Positions 8,064 through 16,071 of a stretch of 36,439 bases of DNA are shown one piece after another. The position numbers were made by a program, and so were the translations under genes. The notes beneath the pieces were generated by a model. It saw nothing but the letters and a program-made list of their open reading frames with translations. It was not told the DNA's origin and searched no databases. Source of the stretch: Gammaproteobacteria bacterium (GTDB lineage: Bacteria > Pseudomonadota > Gammaproteobacteria > Pseudomonadales > Azotimanducaceae). Each line of letters starts with the position of its first letter. The first letter of the stretch is position 1. The stretch spans positions 1 to 36,439 of the forward strand of contig JAPPHD010000018.1 in assembly GCA_028821125.1 (NCBI GenBank). Reading direction: 5' to 3'.

Positions 8064-8486
8064 TCAGAGCACGGCGCTCTCGAGCGGTTGGATGAAATGG
8101 ATGCCGGGTACGACCTTGCGGCTTAGCCTCCGGTCGTTGGTGATAAAGATGTCCACGCCAACTGCGGATGCGCAAGCGAGCTGGATAGCATCCGGTGGCG
8201 CGATCGACCGGTCGCTGCGAATTCGAGCGAAGGCTGCCGCAGCGGTGCGATCGAACGCCAATACGGTGGCCGCAGCGACAATCGCCTGTTCGTAACGACG
8301 AGCCAAGGCTTTGTTCCCGACTTCAATGGGCTTCACGAGAATCTCGCCCAGGGTCAGTGTTGAAGTGAGCAGTTCGTCGCTGCGCTCGATCATGCGTTGG
8401 CGAAGCGAGACTACGGCGTCGGTGAGTTCGCCCTTGTCTTCGAGCAGATACACGAACAGGTTCGTGTCCCAGAAAACCCTGCTCAT
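8064..8486 (-). CDS. PIN-domain ribonuclease toxin (VapC-like)
   Basis: This 140-residue protein has the PIN nuclease acidic set: Asp in RVFWDTNLFVY at the start, Glu in LTLGEILVKP, Asp in PPDAIQLACA and Asp in FITNDRRL near the end. VapC toxins cleave tRNA or rRNA sites when released from their antitoxin. The ATG at 8486 overlaps the TGA of the upstream gene as ATGA, indicating translational coupling, so it is preferred over an in-frame TTG at 8492. The upstream gene is the likely partner. Confidence 0.85.
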   Translation of the reverse strand: MSRVFWDTNLFVYLLEDKGELTDAVVSLRQRMIERSDELLTSTLTLGEILVKPIEVGNKALARRYEQAIVAAATVLAFDRTAAAAFARIRSDRSIAPPDAIQLACASAVGVDIFITNDRRLSRKVVPGIHFIQPLESAVL

Positions 8487-8965
8487 TGCCAAGCGTCCCG
8501 CTGCCGCCGAACGTACGCATCGGCGTCTTCACCGGCCCAGATCTCCTTGCCGAGACCGCGTAGAGCCAGTACGGGATCTTCGCCCCGGCCGCGAGTTCCC
8601 GCGTATTGGTTGTGGTACCAGTCAATCAGGTCGCGGTATTCGGCCGGAACCGCGTCGCGTGCAGGGGTGTTCTTGGCGGTCGCTCGGCGCGGATGACAGG
8701 GGTCTCCGGGAACGTACAGACGTCTTCGGCCGGGCGATGTCTCGAAGAGCATGCGGTAGTTCCCCGGATTGGGCGTCTTGTTGGCGACGCAGTGTTGATA
8801 GACGTGAACCTTGACCCCAGGACGCAGCGGTTCGCCGGTTATGCCAACCGACTCGGCTTCGTCCAGAATCTCCTTGATGGAAAAATCAGTTTGATCCGGG
8901 CGCCGTCGGTGAAGCGTCGCGGCGGCGAGCCAGACTTCGTCGGCCACTTTGATTGGTTGTACCAA
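8483..8965 (-). CDS. Putative antitoxin/partner of the PIN toxin, TTG start
   Basis: The 160-residue protein starts at TTG 8965, chosen because AAGAGGA lies five bases upstream and the first residues LVQPIKVADEVWLAAATL begin the conserved-looking part. It contains a helical segment (FSIKEILDEAESVGI) and a long basic-aromatic middle with HVYQHCVANKTPNPGNYRML and GRRRLYVPGDPCHP. The C-terminus ends in acidic EDADAYVRRQRDAW. It does not look like the usual short VapB (AbrB, RHH or Phd folds), and is about twice as long. Partnership with the PIN toxin is inferred from the ATGA overlap. The AT-rich 8970-9020 segment just upstream is the likely promoter. Confidence 0.65.
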   Translation of the reverse strand: MVQPIKVADEVWLAAATLHRRRPDQTDFSIKEILDEAESVGITGEPLRPGVKVHVYQHCVANKTPNPGNYRMLFETSPGRRRLYVPGDPCHPRRATAKNTPARDAVPAEYRDLIDWYHNQYAGTRGRGEDPVLALRGLGKEIWAGEDADAYVRRQRDAWQ

Positions 8966-9194
8966 GTTGTTCCTCTTAATATAAGAATTATTTGTACTAC
9001 ATACATAATTAAGAAAATTACCTGAGTCGCCCGGTGAAATCAATGCCGGTTTTCGGAAGCCGATTGCGGGAGTCGTTGGTTCGCCGCGAGTTGCAGTACG
9101 CATTCTAAGGTGAGATGAGAGGCAGTGCGGCTCATGTGCCGCTGGCGGCCAGCTTCGGTATCCGGCGAGAAAGAGGCACGATCAGGCGCGGGGC

Positions 9195-9290
9195 GCCGGC
9201 AGCCGCGACGCGGGGAGGACTTGACCAGCAGGGTCAATCCAAGGCCGCCGCGGCCGTCGCCGTAGCGGCCAGGCAGCAGGCTGAAGGTCA
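9195..9290 (-). pseudogene. Scrap of a tyrosine integrase N-terminus
   Basis: On the minus strand this short stretch reads RLTFSLLPGRYGDGRGGLGL and then TLLVKSSPRRGCR, the start of DUF4102-type integrases. It is clearly related to the larger remnant at 2.0-2.5 kb, which shares RGGLGLTLLVK and RRGCR. It then loses similarity, so only about 35 residues survive. It touches the stop codon of the MaoC-like gene. Confidence 0.65.
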
Positions 9291-9695
9291 GTCGGGTAGA
9301 ACGACAGTCGCGCTGCCTTCGAGCGGGTTTGCGGTTCCGTCGCGCTCGAGCCAGACATCGCAGTCCACCAGGGTTTCTCCGGCTTCCTCGCGCACGGCGG
9401 TGACCCGGCCCCGGGCGGTGATGCGGTCGCCGTCGAGCACCACCAGGGGAAAGCGCATGATCAGGCGCCGCAGGCAGCGCGGGCCGGCCCAGGCGTGCAG
9501 CATGTTGACCATGTAGCTCAGGCCCAGCGGGCCCTGGTTGATGGTGTGCCTGCCGAAGCCGTTCTTCTCGCAGACGTCGGGGTCCCAGTGCACGGGGTTG
9601 GGGTCGCGCAGGATGGCGGCCATGGTGCGCATCCGCTCGGGTCGGACGCTCGGCATCACCCAGGGGGGAATCTCGTCTCCGACACGGATATTCAT
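9288..9695 (-). CDS. MaoC-like (hotdog) dehydratase subunit
   Basis: This 135-residue protein is a single hotdog domain. Residues 30-37 read RDPNPVHW, which preserves the hydratase-2 catalytic pattern (Asp31, Asn33, His36) used for hydration of trans-2-enoyl-CoA. GFGRHTINQGPLGLSYMVNM forms the following helix. Its ATG overlaps the stop of the upstream FAS1-like gene (ATGA), so the two are made together. In several bacteria such two-gene pairs form heteromeric enoyl-CoA hydratases that accept bulky acyl groups, including steroid side chains. The nearby racemase is consistent with that, but the substrate is inferred. Confidence 0.85.
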   Translation of the reverse strand: MNIRVGDEIPPWVMPSVRPERMRTMAAILRDPNPVHWDPDVCEKNGFGRHTINQGPLGLSYMVNMLHAWAGPRCLRRLIMRFPLVVLDGDRITARGRVTAVREEAGETLVDCDVWLERDGTANPLEGSATVVLPD

Positions 9696-10162
9696 GGCCG
9701 GCTCCTGTTGTAGTGCCAGGTGATGGTGGTGCGTGCCGCGTGCCCGCCGTTTGGGTCGTGCAGGTCGAAACGGAACTGGATGCGGTCGAAGGTGCGCTCG
9801 CCCTCGGTGCGGCGGTCCGCCTCCGTGACTTCGGCACTGACGCGGTAAAGGAGTTCTTCCCGGAGCGGTTCGTAGATTTCCCAGTCATAGCTCTCGATAC
9901 CGATGGAGAAATCGGATTCGGCCTGCCCCAGGGCGAACATCTCGCCGATGCTGGTGTTGGCGCCGAGTATCGGCGCATGGAACAGGGCTACCGGGTGGGC
10001 GAGCCCGTCGGGTAGCGGTTGGGCTCCGGTGCACTCCGTCAGCAGGAAGTTCTCCCAGTGGGCGATGGTGTATTCGCCGCCGGGAAAGCGGTGGCCGACC
10101 AGGGCGCGGATTTCCTGCGGGTCGGGCGCAGCCGGGGGGGAGGCGGGTTCGGTGTCGGTCAT
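9692..10162 (-). CDS. FAS1-like dehydratase/MaoC partner subunit
   Basis: This 156-residue hotdog-fold protein starts at ATG 10162 (AGGA upstream). It contains the N-terminal-dehydratase pattern of this family: HRFPGGEYTIAHWENFLLTE, PVALFHAPILGAN, ESDFSIGIESYDWEIYEPLR and RVSAEVTEADRR, ending with RTTITWHYNRSR. It lacks an obvious catalytic D-x-N-P-x-H motif, which the downstream gene supplies, so it is likely the structural, substrate-binding half of a heteromeric hydratase. The two genes overlap by 4 bp. Confidence 0.8.
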   Translation of the reverse strand: MTDTEPASPPAAPDPQEIRALVGHRFPGGEYTIAHWENFLLTECTGAQPLPDGLAHPVALFHAPILGANTSIGEMFALGQAESDFSIGIESYDWEIYEPLREELLYRVSAEVTEADRRTEGERTFDRIQFRFDLHDPNGGHAARTTITWHYNRSRP

Positions 10163-10362
10163 CGGCAATCCTGTTGTGATTGAAGGCTGCGTTGCCGGGC
10201 GCCACGGGATTGCGGGGCCACCGCTCACGGCGGTGAGTCCGGCGGGCGCTCACCGGTGGCGTTATTCAAACCGAGGGCCGACGGCGCAGTCAACGCCCGA
10301 TGCCGTCCTCGAACCGGTGCCCCAACTGGCGTATCGTGCCCCGTTTCGGCCGCTTACCACAC
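10163..10362. other. Divergent intergenic region upstream of cobU
   Basis: This stretch separates the dehydratase pair (minus) from cobU (plus) and holds the promoters of both. Around 10230-10255 there is a CTCAC-GGCG-GTGAG hairpin nested near CCACCG/CGGTGG arms. I see no cobalamin riboswitch here: the B12-box and GCCACTG signatures are missing on both strands. Confidence 0.4.
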
Positions 10363-10875
10363 ATGCAAACCACCCTGATCGTAGGCGGAGCCCGGTCGGG
10401 CAAGAGCCGGCGGGCGCTGCAACTCGCGCTGGAGATCGGCGGGCAGCGAACCTTCATCGCGACCGCGGAGGCATCCGATGCGGAGATGGCGGAACGGATC
10501 GGGCATCACCGCGCTGAGCGTGGCGTTGAGTTCAGGACGCGGGAAGAGCCGCTGGACCTCGTCAATGCACTCGAAGCCGAGGTATCACCTGACGGGATCG
10601 TAGTCGTCGACTGCCTGACCCTCTGGCTGTCCAATCTGATGCACCACGGCCGCGATGTGGTTGCCCAGACCCACGCGCTTGTCGCGCTCCTTTCGCATTC
10701 GCCCGGGCCGATCGTCCTGGTTTCCAACGAAGTCGGCATGGGCCTCGTGCCGGAGACGCGCCTCGGCCGGGAATTCCGCGATGCGCAAGGCGAACTGAAC
10801 CGTGAGGTGGCTGCCGTCTGCGGGCGCGTTGAGTTCATGATCGCAGGGTTGCCGCTGACGGTGAAACCGGCCTGA
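10363..10875 (+). CDS. cobU: Bifunctional adenosylcobinamide kinase / adenosylcobinamide-phosphate guanylyltransferase
   Basis: This 170-residue protein activates adenosylcobinamide to its GDP form before nucleotide-loop attachment. The P-loop TLIVGGARSGKSRRALQLA is at the N-terminus. RIGHHRAERG supplies the guanylylation His region, followed by EEPLDLVNALE, the family's VVDCLTLWLSNLM and IVLVSNEVGMGLVPETRLGR. The start is the ATG at 10363, directly before the P-loop strand; the longer frame upstream has no ribosome-binding site. It is the only cobalamin gene of the window on the plus strand and is separated from cbiB by a parDE pair. Confidence 0.93.
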   Translation: MQTTLIVGGARSGKSRRALQLALEIGGQRTFIATAEASDAEMAERIGHHRAERGVEFRTREEPLDLVNALEAEVSPDGIVVVDCLTLWLSNLMHHGRDVVAQTHALVALLSHSPGPIVLVSNEVGMGLVPETRLGREFRDAQGELNREVAAVCGRVEFMIAGLPLTVKPA

Positions 10876-10951
10876 CCGCTCACCCTGAGGATGAGCCAGT
10901 GTTTCAGCGAGCGTTGCAACTCTGGAAGCCGGTCAGTTGATCGGGCAACCT

Positions 10952-11239
10952 TTACAGCCACACATCCAATCGCTGCTTACGCAGATTGGCCATGATTTCA
11001 ACCGTGTCGCGGTTGACCCGGTAATAGATGCTGTCGCTTCCGAGGACGCTACGGCGGTAGCCACGCCGAATGTGGTCAACCGCCGGGTATCGCATTGGGT
11101 CGTTGGCGATCGTATCGAAGCGTTCGTAAAGCGCCCGCTGGTAATCGTCGGCGGCATCGAGGCCCCAACGCTGCGCACCGTAGAGCCATATCCGGTACAG
11201 GTCGGCTTCAGCTTCCGGAGCGAGCCGGTAGCTGGCCAT
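10952..11239 (-). CDS. parE: ParE/RelE-superfamily toxin
   Basis: This 95-residue basic protein has the ParE pattern: YRLAPEAEADLYRIWLYGAQ, then WGLDAADDYQRALYERFDTI and YPAVDHIRRGYRRSVLGSDS, and it ends with the strand pair IYYRVNRDTVEIMANLRKQR. ParE toxins poison DNA gyrase. ATG 11239 is preferred as it begins the first strand, and it lies inside the end of the antitoxin gene (32-bp overlap), typical for coupled translation. Confidence 0.85.
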   Translation of the reverse strand: MASYRLAPEAEADLYRIWLYGAQRWGLDAADDYQRALYERFDTIANDPMRYPAVDHIRRGYRRSVLGSDSIYYRVNRDTVEIMANLRKQRLDVWL

Positions 11240-11480
11240 CTCTACTCGCTCTCTCCGCAAAGCTCTCAAGCATCTCGTCGGATGTTTTTGTCACCCAGCC
11301 ACTCTCTAATACGGAATCTTCGGCTGCTTTGAGCCGGTCGCGCACCGCTTCAATTTCACGAGCCCTGCGAATCAGGTCGTTGAGTACCTCGCTGCGGCTG
11401 GAAAACTCCTTGCTGTCGATCTGCGCTTGAATCCACTTCGCGTTCGGTTCGCTTATCGATAGGGTTGCGCGTATTGCCAT
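11208..11480 (-). CDS. parD: ParD-like antitoxin
   Basis: This 90-residue protein begins with a ribbon-helix-helix: RATLSISEPNAKWIQAQIDS, then SSRSEVLNDLIRRAREIE. An acidic, helical C-terminal tail follows that would bind ParE. ATG 11480 starts exactly before the strand; GAGG is present about 12 bases upstream. The complex usually represses its own promoter, which would lie in 11481-11531, an AT-richer patch also next to the cbiB stop codon. Confidence 0.85.
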   Translation of the reverse strand: MAIRATLSISEPNAKWIQAQIDSKEFSSRSEVLNDLIRRAREIEAVRDRLKAAEDSVLESGWVTKTSDEMLESFAERASRDGQLPARSGS

Positions 11481-11531
11481 TGCGTTTGTAGACCTCAAGA
11501 TGCTGCCTGAATGATGCAATATTACATCAAA

Positions 11532-12521
11532 TTAGTTCATCCAGGCGTGGAGTTTCGGCAGCAGGGCGATTGCCGCGAGCAGCATTCCGGCGAGGGCTGC
11601 GGCGCGAATGTACAGTTTCAATCCGCGTCGCAGGTCCTTGAGCCCGGGTTCCCGTGCGCGTTCATTCAGCCAGGGTTCGGCAGCCAGGGCGCCACCGTAG
11701 AAACGGGGCCCGGAAAGCCGCACTCCGAGCGCGCCCGCCGCAGCGCTCTCCGGCCAGCCGGCATTCGGGGAGCGATGCTTGCGGGCATCGCGCCACATCG
11801 TGGCGAAAGCGGAAGGCTTCAGGCTCGCCGCGGCAAACAGCACTCCGGTCAGGCGTGCCGGTACCCAGTTGACCACATCGTCCAGGCGGGCGGCGAAACC
11901 GCCGAACGCCGCGTGGCGCTCGCTGCGATGGCCGATCATGGAGTCGAGGGTGTTTATCGCCTTGTACGCCGCCAGGCCGGGCAGGCCGAAGAGCACACCC
12001 CAGAATATCGGCGCGATGACGCCGTCGGAGGTGTTTTCCGCGAGGCTCTCCAGGGCTGCCGCGCTCACTGCCGCGGGCTTGAGCTCAGACGTTTCGCGCC
12101 CGACGATGTGGGCCAGCGCGGTGCGGGCGCGTGCAAGATCGTCGCACGCCAGGGCATCGGCGACGGCCGCGACATGAACGTAGAGGCTTCGGGAGGCGAT
12201 CAGGCTCGAAGCAATCAGCACCTGAGCCAGCCAGGCGGCCAACATCAGGTGCAACGACGAACCGGGCGGCGATGTCAACGGCAGGGCCGCAACGGTCAAC
12301 CCGGCCGTGGTTGCCAGGGCCACCGTCACCAGGGTCGTCGCCATGCCGAGAACGTAGCGTTGGGCATGGCCGGCGCCTGGCCGATTGAGCGTTCGGTCGA
12401 GCCCGTCGATCAGCGCGCCCATCCAGACGACGGGATGCCGGATGCGTCGATGCAGCCAGTCCGGGTAGCCGAATATCGCTTCGGCGGCCCAGGCGGTCAG
12501 CATCAGGCTGGCGCAGATCAT
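11532..12521 (-). CDS. cbiB: Adenosylcobinamide-phosphate synthase (membrane protein)
   Basis: This 329-residue membrane protein attaches the aminopropanol (phosphate) arm to adenosylcobyric acid. It shows the family's PDWLHRRIRHPVVWMGALID near the N-terminus, EALAENTSDG as SLAENTSDGVIAPIFWGVLF, YKAINTLDSMIGHRSERHAA and a RKHRSPNAGWPESAAAGALG motif toward the C-terminus. About five hydrophobic segments are visible. The aminopropanol phosphate donor normally comes from a threonine-phosphate decarboxylase; I cannot find that gene in the window. The gene follows cobQ with an 87-bp gap. Confidence 0.93.
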   Translation of the reverse strand: MICASLMLTAWAAEAIFGYPDWLHRRIRHPVVWMGALIDGLDRTLNRPGAGHAQRYVLGMATTLVTVALATTAGLTVAALPLTSPPGSSLHLMLAAWLAQVLIASSLIASRSLYVHVAAVADALACDDLARARTALAHIVGRETSELKPAAVSAAALESLAENTSDGVIAPIFWGVLFGLPGLAAYKAINTLDSMIGHRSERHAAFGGFAARLDDVVNWVPARLTGVLFAAASLKPSAFATMWRDARKHRSPNAGWPESAAAGALGVRLSGPRFYGGALAAEPWLNERAREPGLKDLRRGLKLYIRAAALAGMLLAAIALLPKLHAWMN

Positions 12522-12608
12522 GTGTTGACCTTGGGCTCCACCGGGCGGCCTAAGCGCAAGCCTGCAGTGATTCGAAAGCCCGTTCGGGCCGAATGAGCCG
12601 GGCGCCCG

Positions 12609-14096
12609 CTATGCGGCATCCGATGGATTCGCCAGGGGCGGCGCCGCGCAAGCCAGCAGCGCGTCGATGTCGAGCGCTTGCTCAACGCCGTCGGCGAGGG
12701 CATCCAATGCGGTTTCAACGGCGGCGTCGTAGTTCAGGGTGGAAGTGGTAGCAGCGCCGGCCTGCCGCAACCAGGCCCGGCGAAACCCGTCGTGGGTGAA
12801 CATGCCGTGCAGGTAGCTGCCCTCGACCCGGCCGTCGGCGGAACGGGCGCCGTCGTTCCGGCCTTCCAGGTCGAACATCGGTCGCGCGCAGTCCGGGCCG
12901 GTGGTGCGGCCGACATGAATCTCATAGCCCGCAACCGGCATGCCGGTGCGCGCGCAACGGCCTCGAACGGTTTGCACAGCCTTGGCGGCGGACATTTCCG
13001 TTTGCACATCGAGCAGGCCAAGACCCGGCGCCCGGCCCGCAGGGCCATCCGTGCCGTGGGCATCGTCGATGGTGCGCCCGAGCATCTGGAATCCGCCGCA
13101 CAGCCCCAGAACCCGGCCACCGGCCCGCGCATGTGCCAGGATGTCGTGCTCCCAGCCCTGGGCGCGGAGAACGGCCAACTCGCCCAGCGTCGACTTGGTG
13201 CCGAACAGAATCACCGCGTCCGCGTCCCGGGGCAGGGGACGGCCGGGTGGCACCCAGCGGAAATCCACGCCCGGCTCCATCCGCAGCGGATCCGCGTCGT
13301 CGAAATTCGCCATGCGGGAGAGCATGGGCGCGACGATCTTGAGCCCCTCCCCGGCATTGATCCGTTGACGGTCGAGCACAACGGCATCTTCCGCGGGCAG
13401 TTGCGCCGCACAGGCCAGCCAGGGTATGACCCCGAAGCTCCGCCAGCCGGTACGCGCCTCGATTGCGGCGATGCCTTCATCGAACAGCCTCGGGTCGCCG
13501 CGGAACTTGTTGATGAAGAAGCCGCGGATCAGGGCGGCGTCTTCCCGGTCGAGCACGGCCTGCGTCCCGACCAGGCTGGCGATGACGCCGCCCTTGTCGA
13601 TGTCGCCCGCCAGGCAGACGGGCACTCCGGCGCGCCGTGCAAAGCCCATGTTGGCGATATCGCCGGCGCGCAGGTTGACTTCCGCCGGGCTGCCGGCCCC
13701 TTCGACGACAACAAGCTCGTAGGCGTCGGCAAGCCGCGTGAAGCTCTCGAGCACGGCGTGCATGCGGGCTTCGCGGCTCGCCATGTAGTCGGCGGCACTC
13801 AGGCTGTCGGCAACCTGGCCCTGAACGACCACCTGCGCCTTGCGGTCTGACTCCGGCTTGAGGAGTATCGGGTTGAAATCCACTTCGGGCTCCAGGCCGG
13901 CCGCGCGCGCCTGCAGCGCCTGTGCCCGCCCGATCTCGCCGCCCTCGCAGGCGGCGGCGTTGTTGGACATGTTCTGGGGCTTGAACGGCGCCACCACGAC
14001 GCCGCGCCGGCGCGCGATACGGCACAGGGCAGCGACAATCAGCGACTTGCCGACGTCCGACCCGGTACCCTGGATCATCAGCGCCCTGGCCGGCAC
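12609..14096 (-). CDS. cobQ: Adenosylcobyric acid synthase (glutamine-hydrolysing)
   Basis: This 495-residue enzyme amidates four side chains of the adenosylated corrinoid. The N-terminal ATP-binding domain has MIQGTGSDVGKSLIVAALCR, then FKPQNMSNNA and LLKPESDRKAQVVVQG, with VVEGAGSPAEVNLRAGDIAN and VCLAGDIDKGGVIASLVGT. The C-terminal class I glutaminase domain carries the nucleophile Cys in RVLGLCGGFQMLGRTI and the His in GSYLHGMFTHDG. Length and order match family members (also called CbiP). Upstream lie 178 bp with no riboswitch. Confidence 0.95.
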   Translation of the reverse strand: MPARALMIQGTGSDVGKSLIVAALCRIARRRGVVVAPFKPQNMSNNAAACEGGEIGRAQALQARAAGLEPEVDFNPILLKPESDRKAQVVVQGQVADSLSAADYMASREARMHAVLESFTRLADAYELVVVEGAGSPAEVNLRAGDIANMGFARRAGVPVCLAGDIDKGGVIASLVGTQAVLDREDAALIRGFFINKFRGDPRLFDEGIAAIEARTGWRSFGVIPWLACAAQLPAEDAVVLDRQRINAGEGLKIVAPMLSRMANFDDADPLRMEPGVDFRWVPPGRPLPRDADAVILFGTKSTLGELAVLRAQGWEHDILAHARAGGRVLGLCGGFQMLGRTIDDAHGTDGPAGRAPGLGLLDVQTEMSAAKAVQTVRGRCARTGMPVAGYEIHVGRTTGPDCARPMFDLEGRNDGARSADGRVEGSYLHGMFTHDGFRRAWLRQAGAATTSTLNYDAAVETALDALADGVEQALDIDALLACAAPPLANPSDAA

Positions 14097-14274
14097 CGTT
14101 CAGCGATCTCCTGTCGGGAGCGCCGCATCTCGATATCCGGCAATGGAGCGACCGGTCACGGCGGTCCGAGCCTTGACAGGAATGTGCGCGCCACCACAAA
14201 TCCCGAACCGACAGTTGGTTCCAGCGAAAGCGTGGTTGCGTTCACGCCTGAGTGACGGCGTTGCGCGCGAAGAC

Positions 14275-15054
14275 TCACAGCGGCCCCTCGATTTCGACCC
14301 GGGCGCCCTCGACGCGTCCGCGCACGCCGTAGATTTCCGCCAGCCGGGTCGCGGTAAGGGTCTCTGCGGGCGGTCCGTCGGCGACGATGCGCCCGTCCTT
14401 CATCCAGATGAGGCGGGTCGAGTAGCGCCTGGCCAGCATCACGTCGTGAAGCACCACCAGCGCGCCGCCGCCTGCGTCGACGAACGCCCGGATCAGGTCC
14501 ATAACCCGGAACTGGTGATACGGATCCAGTTCCGCCACCGGCTCGTCGGCGATCAAGAGCGGCGCTTCGGCAGCGAAGGCGCGCGCGCAGTGCACCCGGG
14601 CAAGTTCCCCGCCTGATAACGTCGCCGTCGACCGCCCGGCCAGCTCGTCCAGGTCGCAGGCGGCCAGCGCCCGTTCGACGGCGTCCCGGTCGGCGCCACG
14701 AAGGCGCCCGAGAGCCGCACCGTGAGAGAAGCGCCCCAGCGCGACCACGTCGCGTACCGGGTTCGGCCAGGCCAGGGGGCGGTTCTGGGGAAGGTACGCC
14801 AGGAGGCGGGCCCGCCAGCGCGGAGGCATTTCCGCAGTGTCCCTGCCATCGATTCGGGCCTGCCCGGCCGAACGCGCGGCCAGTCCGATGGCGCCCCGAA
14901 GCAGCGTTGTCTTGCCGGCCCCGTTCGGGCCGAGCAGGGCCACCAGTTCACCCGCCCGCAGGCTGAACGAGGCGTCTTCAACCAGCACCGTTCCGCCCGC
15001 TTCGAGCGTCAGGCCGGATACCTGCAATCCGCTGCCGGTTTGCGAAAAGGTCAT
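14275..15054 (-). CDS. btuD: Cobalamin ABC transporter ATP-binding protein
   Basis: This 259-residue ATPase energises BtuC. It has Walker A at residues 42-49 (GPNGAGKT), the Q-loop in LLAYLPQNRPLAWP, the ABC signature ATLSGGELARVHCARAF, Walker B LLIADEPVAELDPYH and the switch His in LVVLHDVMLA. The gene starts 12 bp after the btuC stop and is thus in one operon with btuF and btuC. Sequence alone cannot separate it from heme or siderophore ABC ATPases; the operon decides. Confidence 0.9.
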   Translation of the reverse strand: MTFSQTGSGLQVSGLTLEAGGTVLVEDASFSLRAGELVALLGPNGAGKTTLLRGAIGLAARSAGQARIDGRDTAEMPPRWRARLLAYLPQNRPLAWPNPVRDVVALGRFSHGAALGRLRGADRDAVERALAACDLDELAGRSTATLSGGELARVHCARAFAAEAPLLIADEPVAELDPYHQFRVMDLIRAFVDAGGGALVVLHDVMLARRYSTRLIWMKDGRIVADGPPAETLTATRLAEIYGVRGRVEGARVEIEGPL

Positions 15055-15066
15055 GCCGGCGCCCCC

Positions 15067-16071
15067 TCAGTCATGAACGGTGCGCCGCTGCATGGCGATC
15101 CAGATGAAGGCAGGCGCCCCGATCAGCGCCGCGACCACGCCGAGCTTGAGTTCGCTTACCGTGGGGACGAGCCGCACGCCGATATCCGCCAGCACCAGGA
15201 TCAACCCGGCCAGCAGGGCGGACGGCAGCAGCGAGCGCGCCGGGTCGTGGTCGACCAGGGGCCGGACGATATGCGGCGCGACGATGCCGACGAAACCGAT
15301 AACGCCGGCCAGTGCCACCGCGGCGCCGGTGGCGAACCCCGTGCCGAGCACCACCAGCAGGCGTTGCCGGGCGAGGTTCAGGCCGACCCCGCTGGCTGCT
15401 TCCTCGCCCAGCGTCAATGCGGAGAGGCCGCGCCGGGCCGTGAACAGTATGACCAGCCCGACGACCAGGAAGGGCGCGGCGAATGCCAGGTCAAGGAAGC
15501 TGCGATTGGCTACGGAGCCCAGCATCCAATTGACCATGTCCGCCAGGGAGAACGGGTTCGGGGCGAGATTCATCAGCAGGTTCATCGCCGCGCCGGCAAA
15601 GCTCGACAGGCCCACGCCGATCAGTATCAACGTAACCGCGGAGGCGGTACGGAGCGCCGCGAGCGCGATCAGCCCCGTGCCGGCCAGAGCCCCGGCAATC
15701 GCCGCCGTCGGCATCGCCCAGGCGCTCAGCGCCGCGAACCCGTAGTAGAGCGCTCCGGTGGCCCCGAGAGAAGCAACCGCCGACACACCGAGCACGCCGG
15801 GCTCGGCCAGCGGATTGCGCAGAAGGCCCTGCAGCGCGGCGCCGCTCGCGCCCAGGGCCGCGCCCACCGCGAACGCCGTGAGCGCCCTCGGCAGCCGGAT
15901 GTGCACCACGACCAGTTGATCGCCGGCCCCGCCGCGCCCGAGCAGCGCGGCGAGCACCCGTTCGGCCTCCATCGGCGTCGAGCCGAGCAGGCAGGCGGCA
16001 AACAGCGCTGCCATCGAGGCCAGCGTCAGCCCGGCCAGTGCGGGAAATGCCGATGTGCGGCCGGGCCTCAC
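15067..16071 (-). CDS. btuC: Cobalamin ABC transporter permease (FecCD family)
   Basis: This 334-residue integral membrane protein has about ten hydrophobic segments and the FecCD landmarks: RLPRALTAFAVGAALGASGA, LQGLLRNPLAEPGVLGVS, a middle NLLMNLAPNPFSLADMVNWM, and GFVGIVAPHIVRPLVDHDPA near the C-terminus. The ATG (16071) overlaps the btuF stop as ATGA. Together with BtuD and BtuF it would import corrinoids across the inner membrane. Confidence 0.92.
   Translation of the reverse strand: MRPGRTSAFPALAGLTLASMAALFAACLLGSTPMEAERVLAALLGRGGAGDQLVVVHIRLPRALTAFAVGAALGASGAALQGLLRNPLAEPGVLGVSAVASLGATGALYYGFAALSAWAMPTAAIAGALAGTGLIALAALRTASAVTLILIGVGLSSFAGAAMNLLMNLAPNPFSLADMVNWMLGSVANRSFLDLAFAAPFLVVGLVILFTARRGLSALTLGEEAASGVGLNLARQRLLVVLGTGFATGAAVALAGVIGFVGIVAPHIVRPLVDHDPARSLLPSALLAGLILVLADIGVRLVPTVSELKLGVVAALIGAPAFIWIAMQRRTVHD

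Noticed and set aside
9040-9978. 312-codon minus open frame covering the MaoC pair
   Set aside because: It overlaps both dehydratase genes in another frame. Only its C-terminal part, the integrase scrap, is meaningful and is listed on its own.
12678-13850. Plus-strand open frame opposite cobQ
   Set aside because: A shadow of the well-supported cobyric acid synthase gene, without protein-family features.
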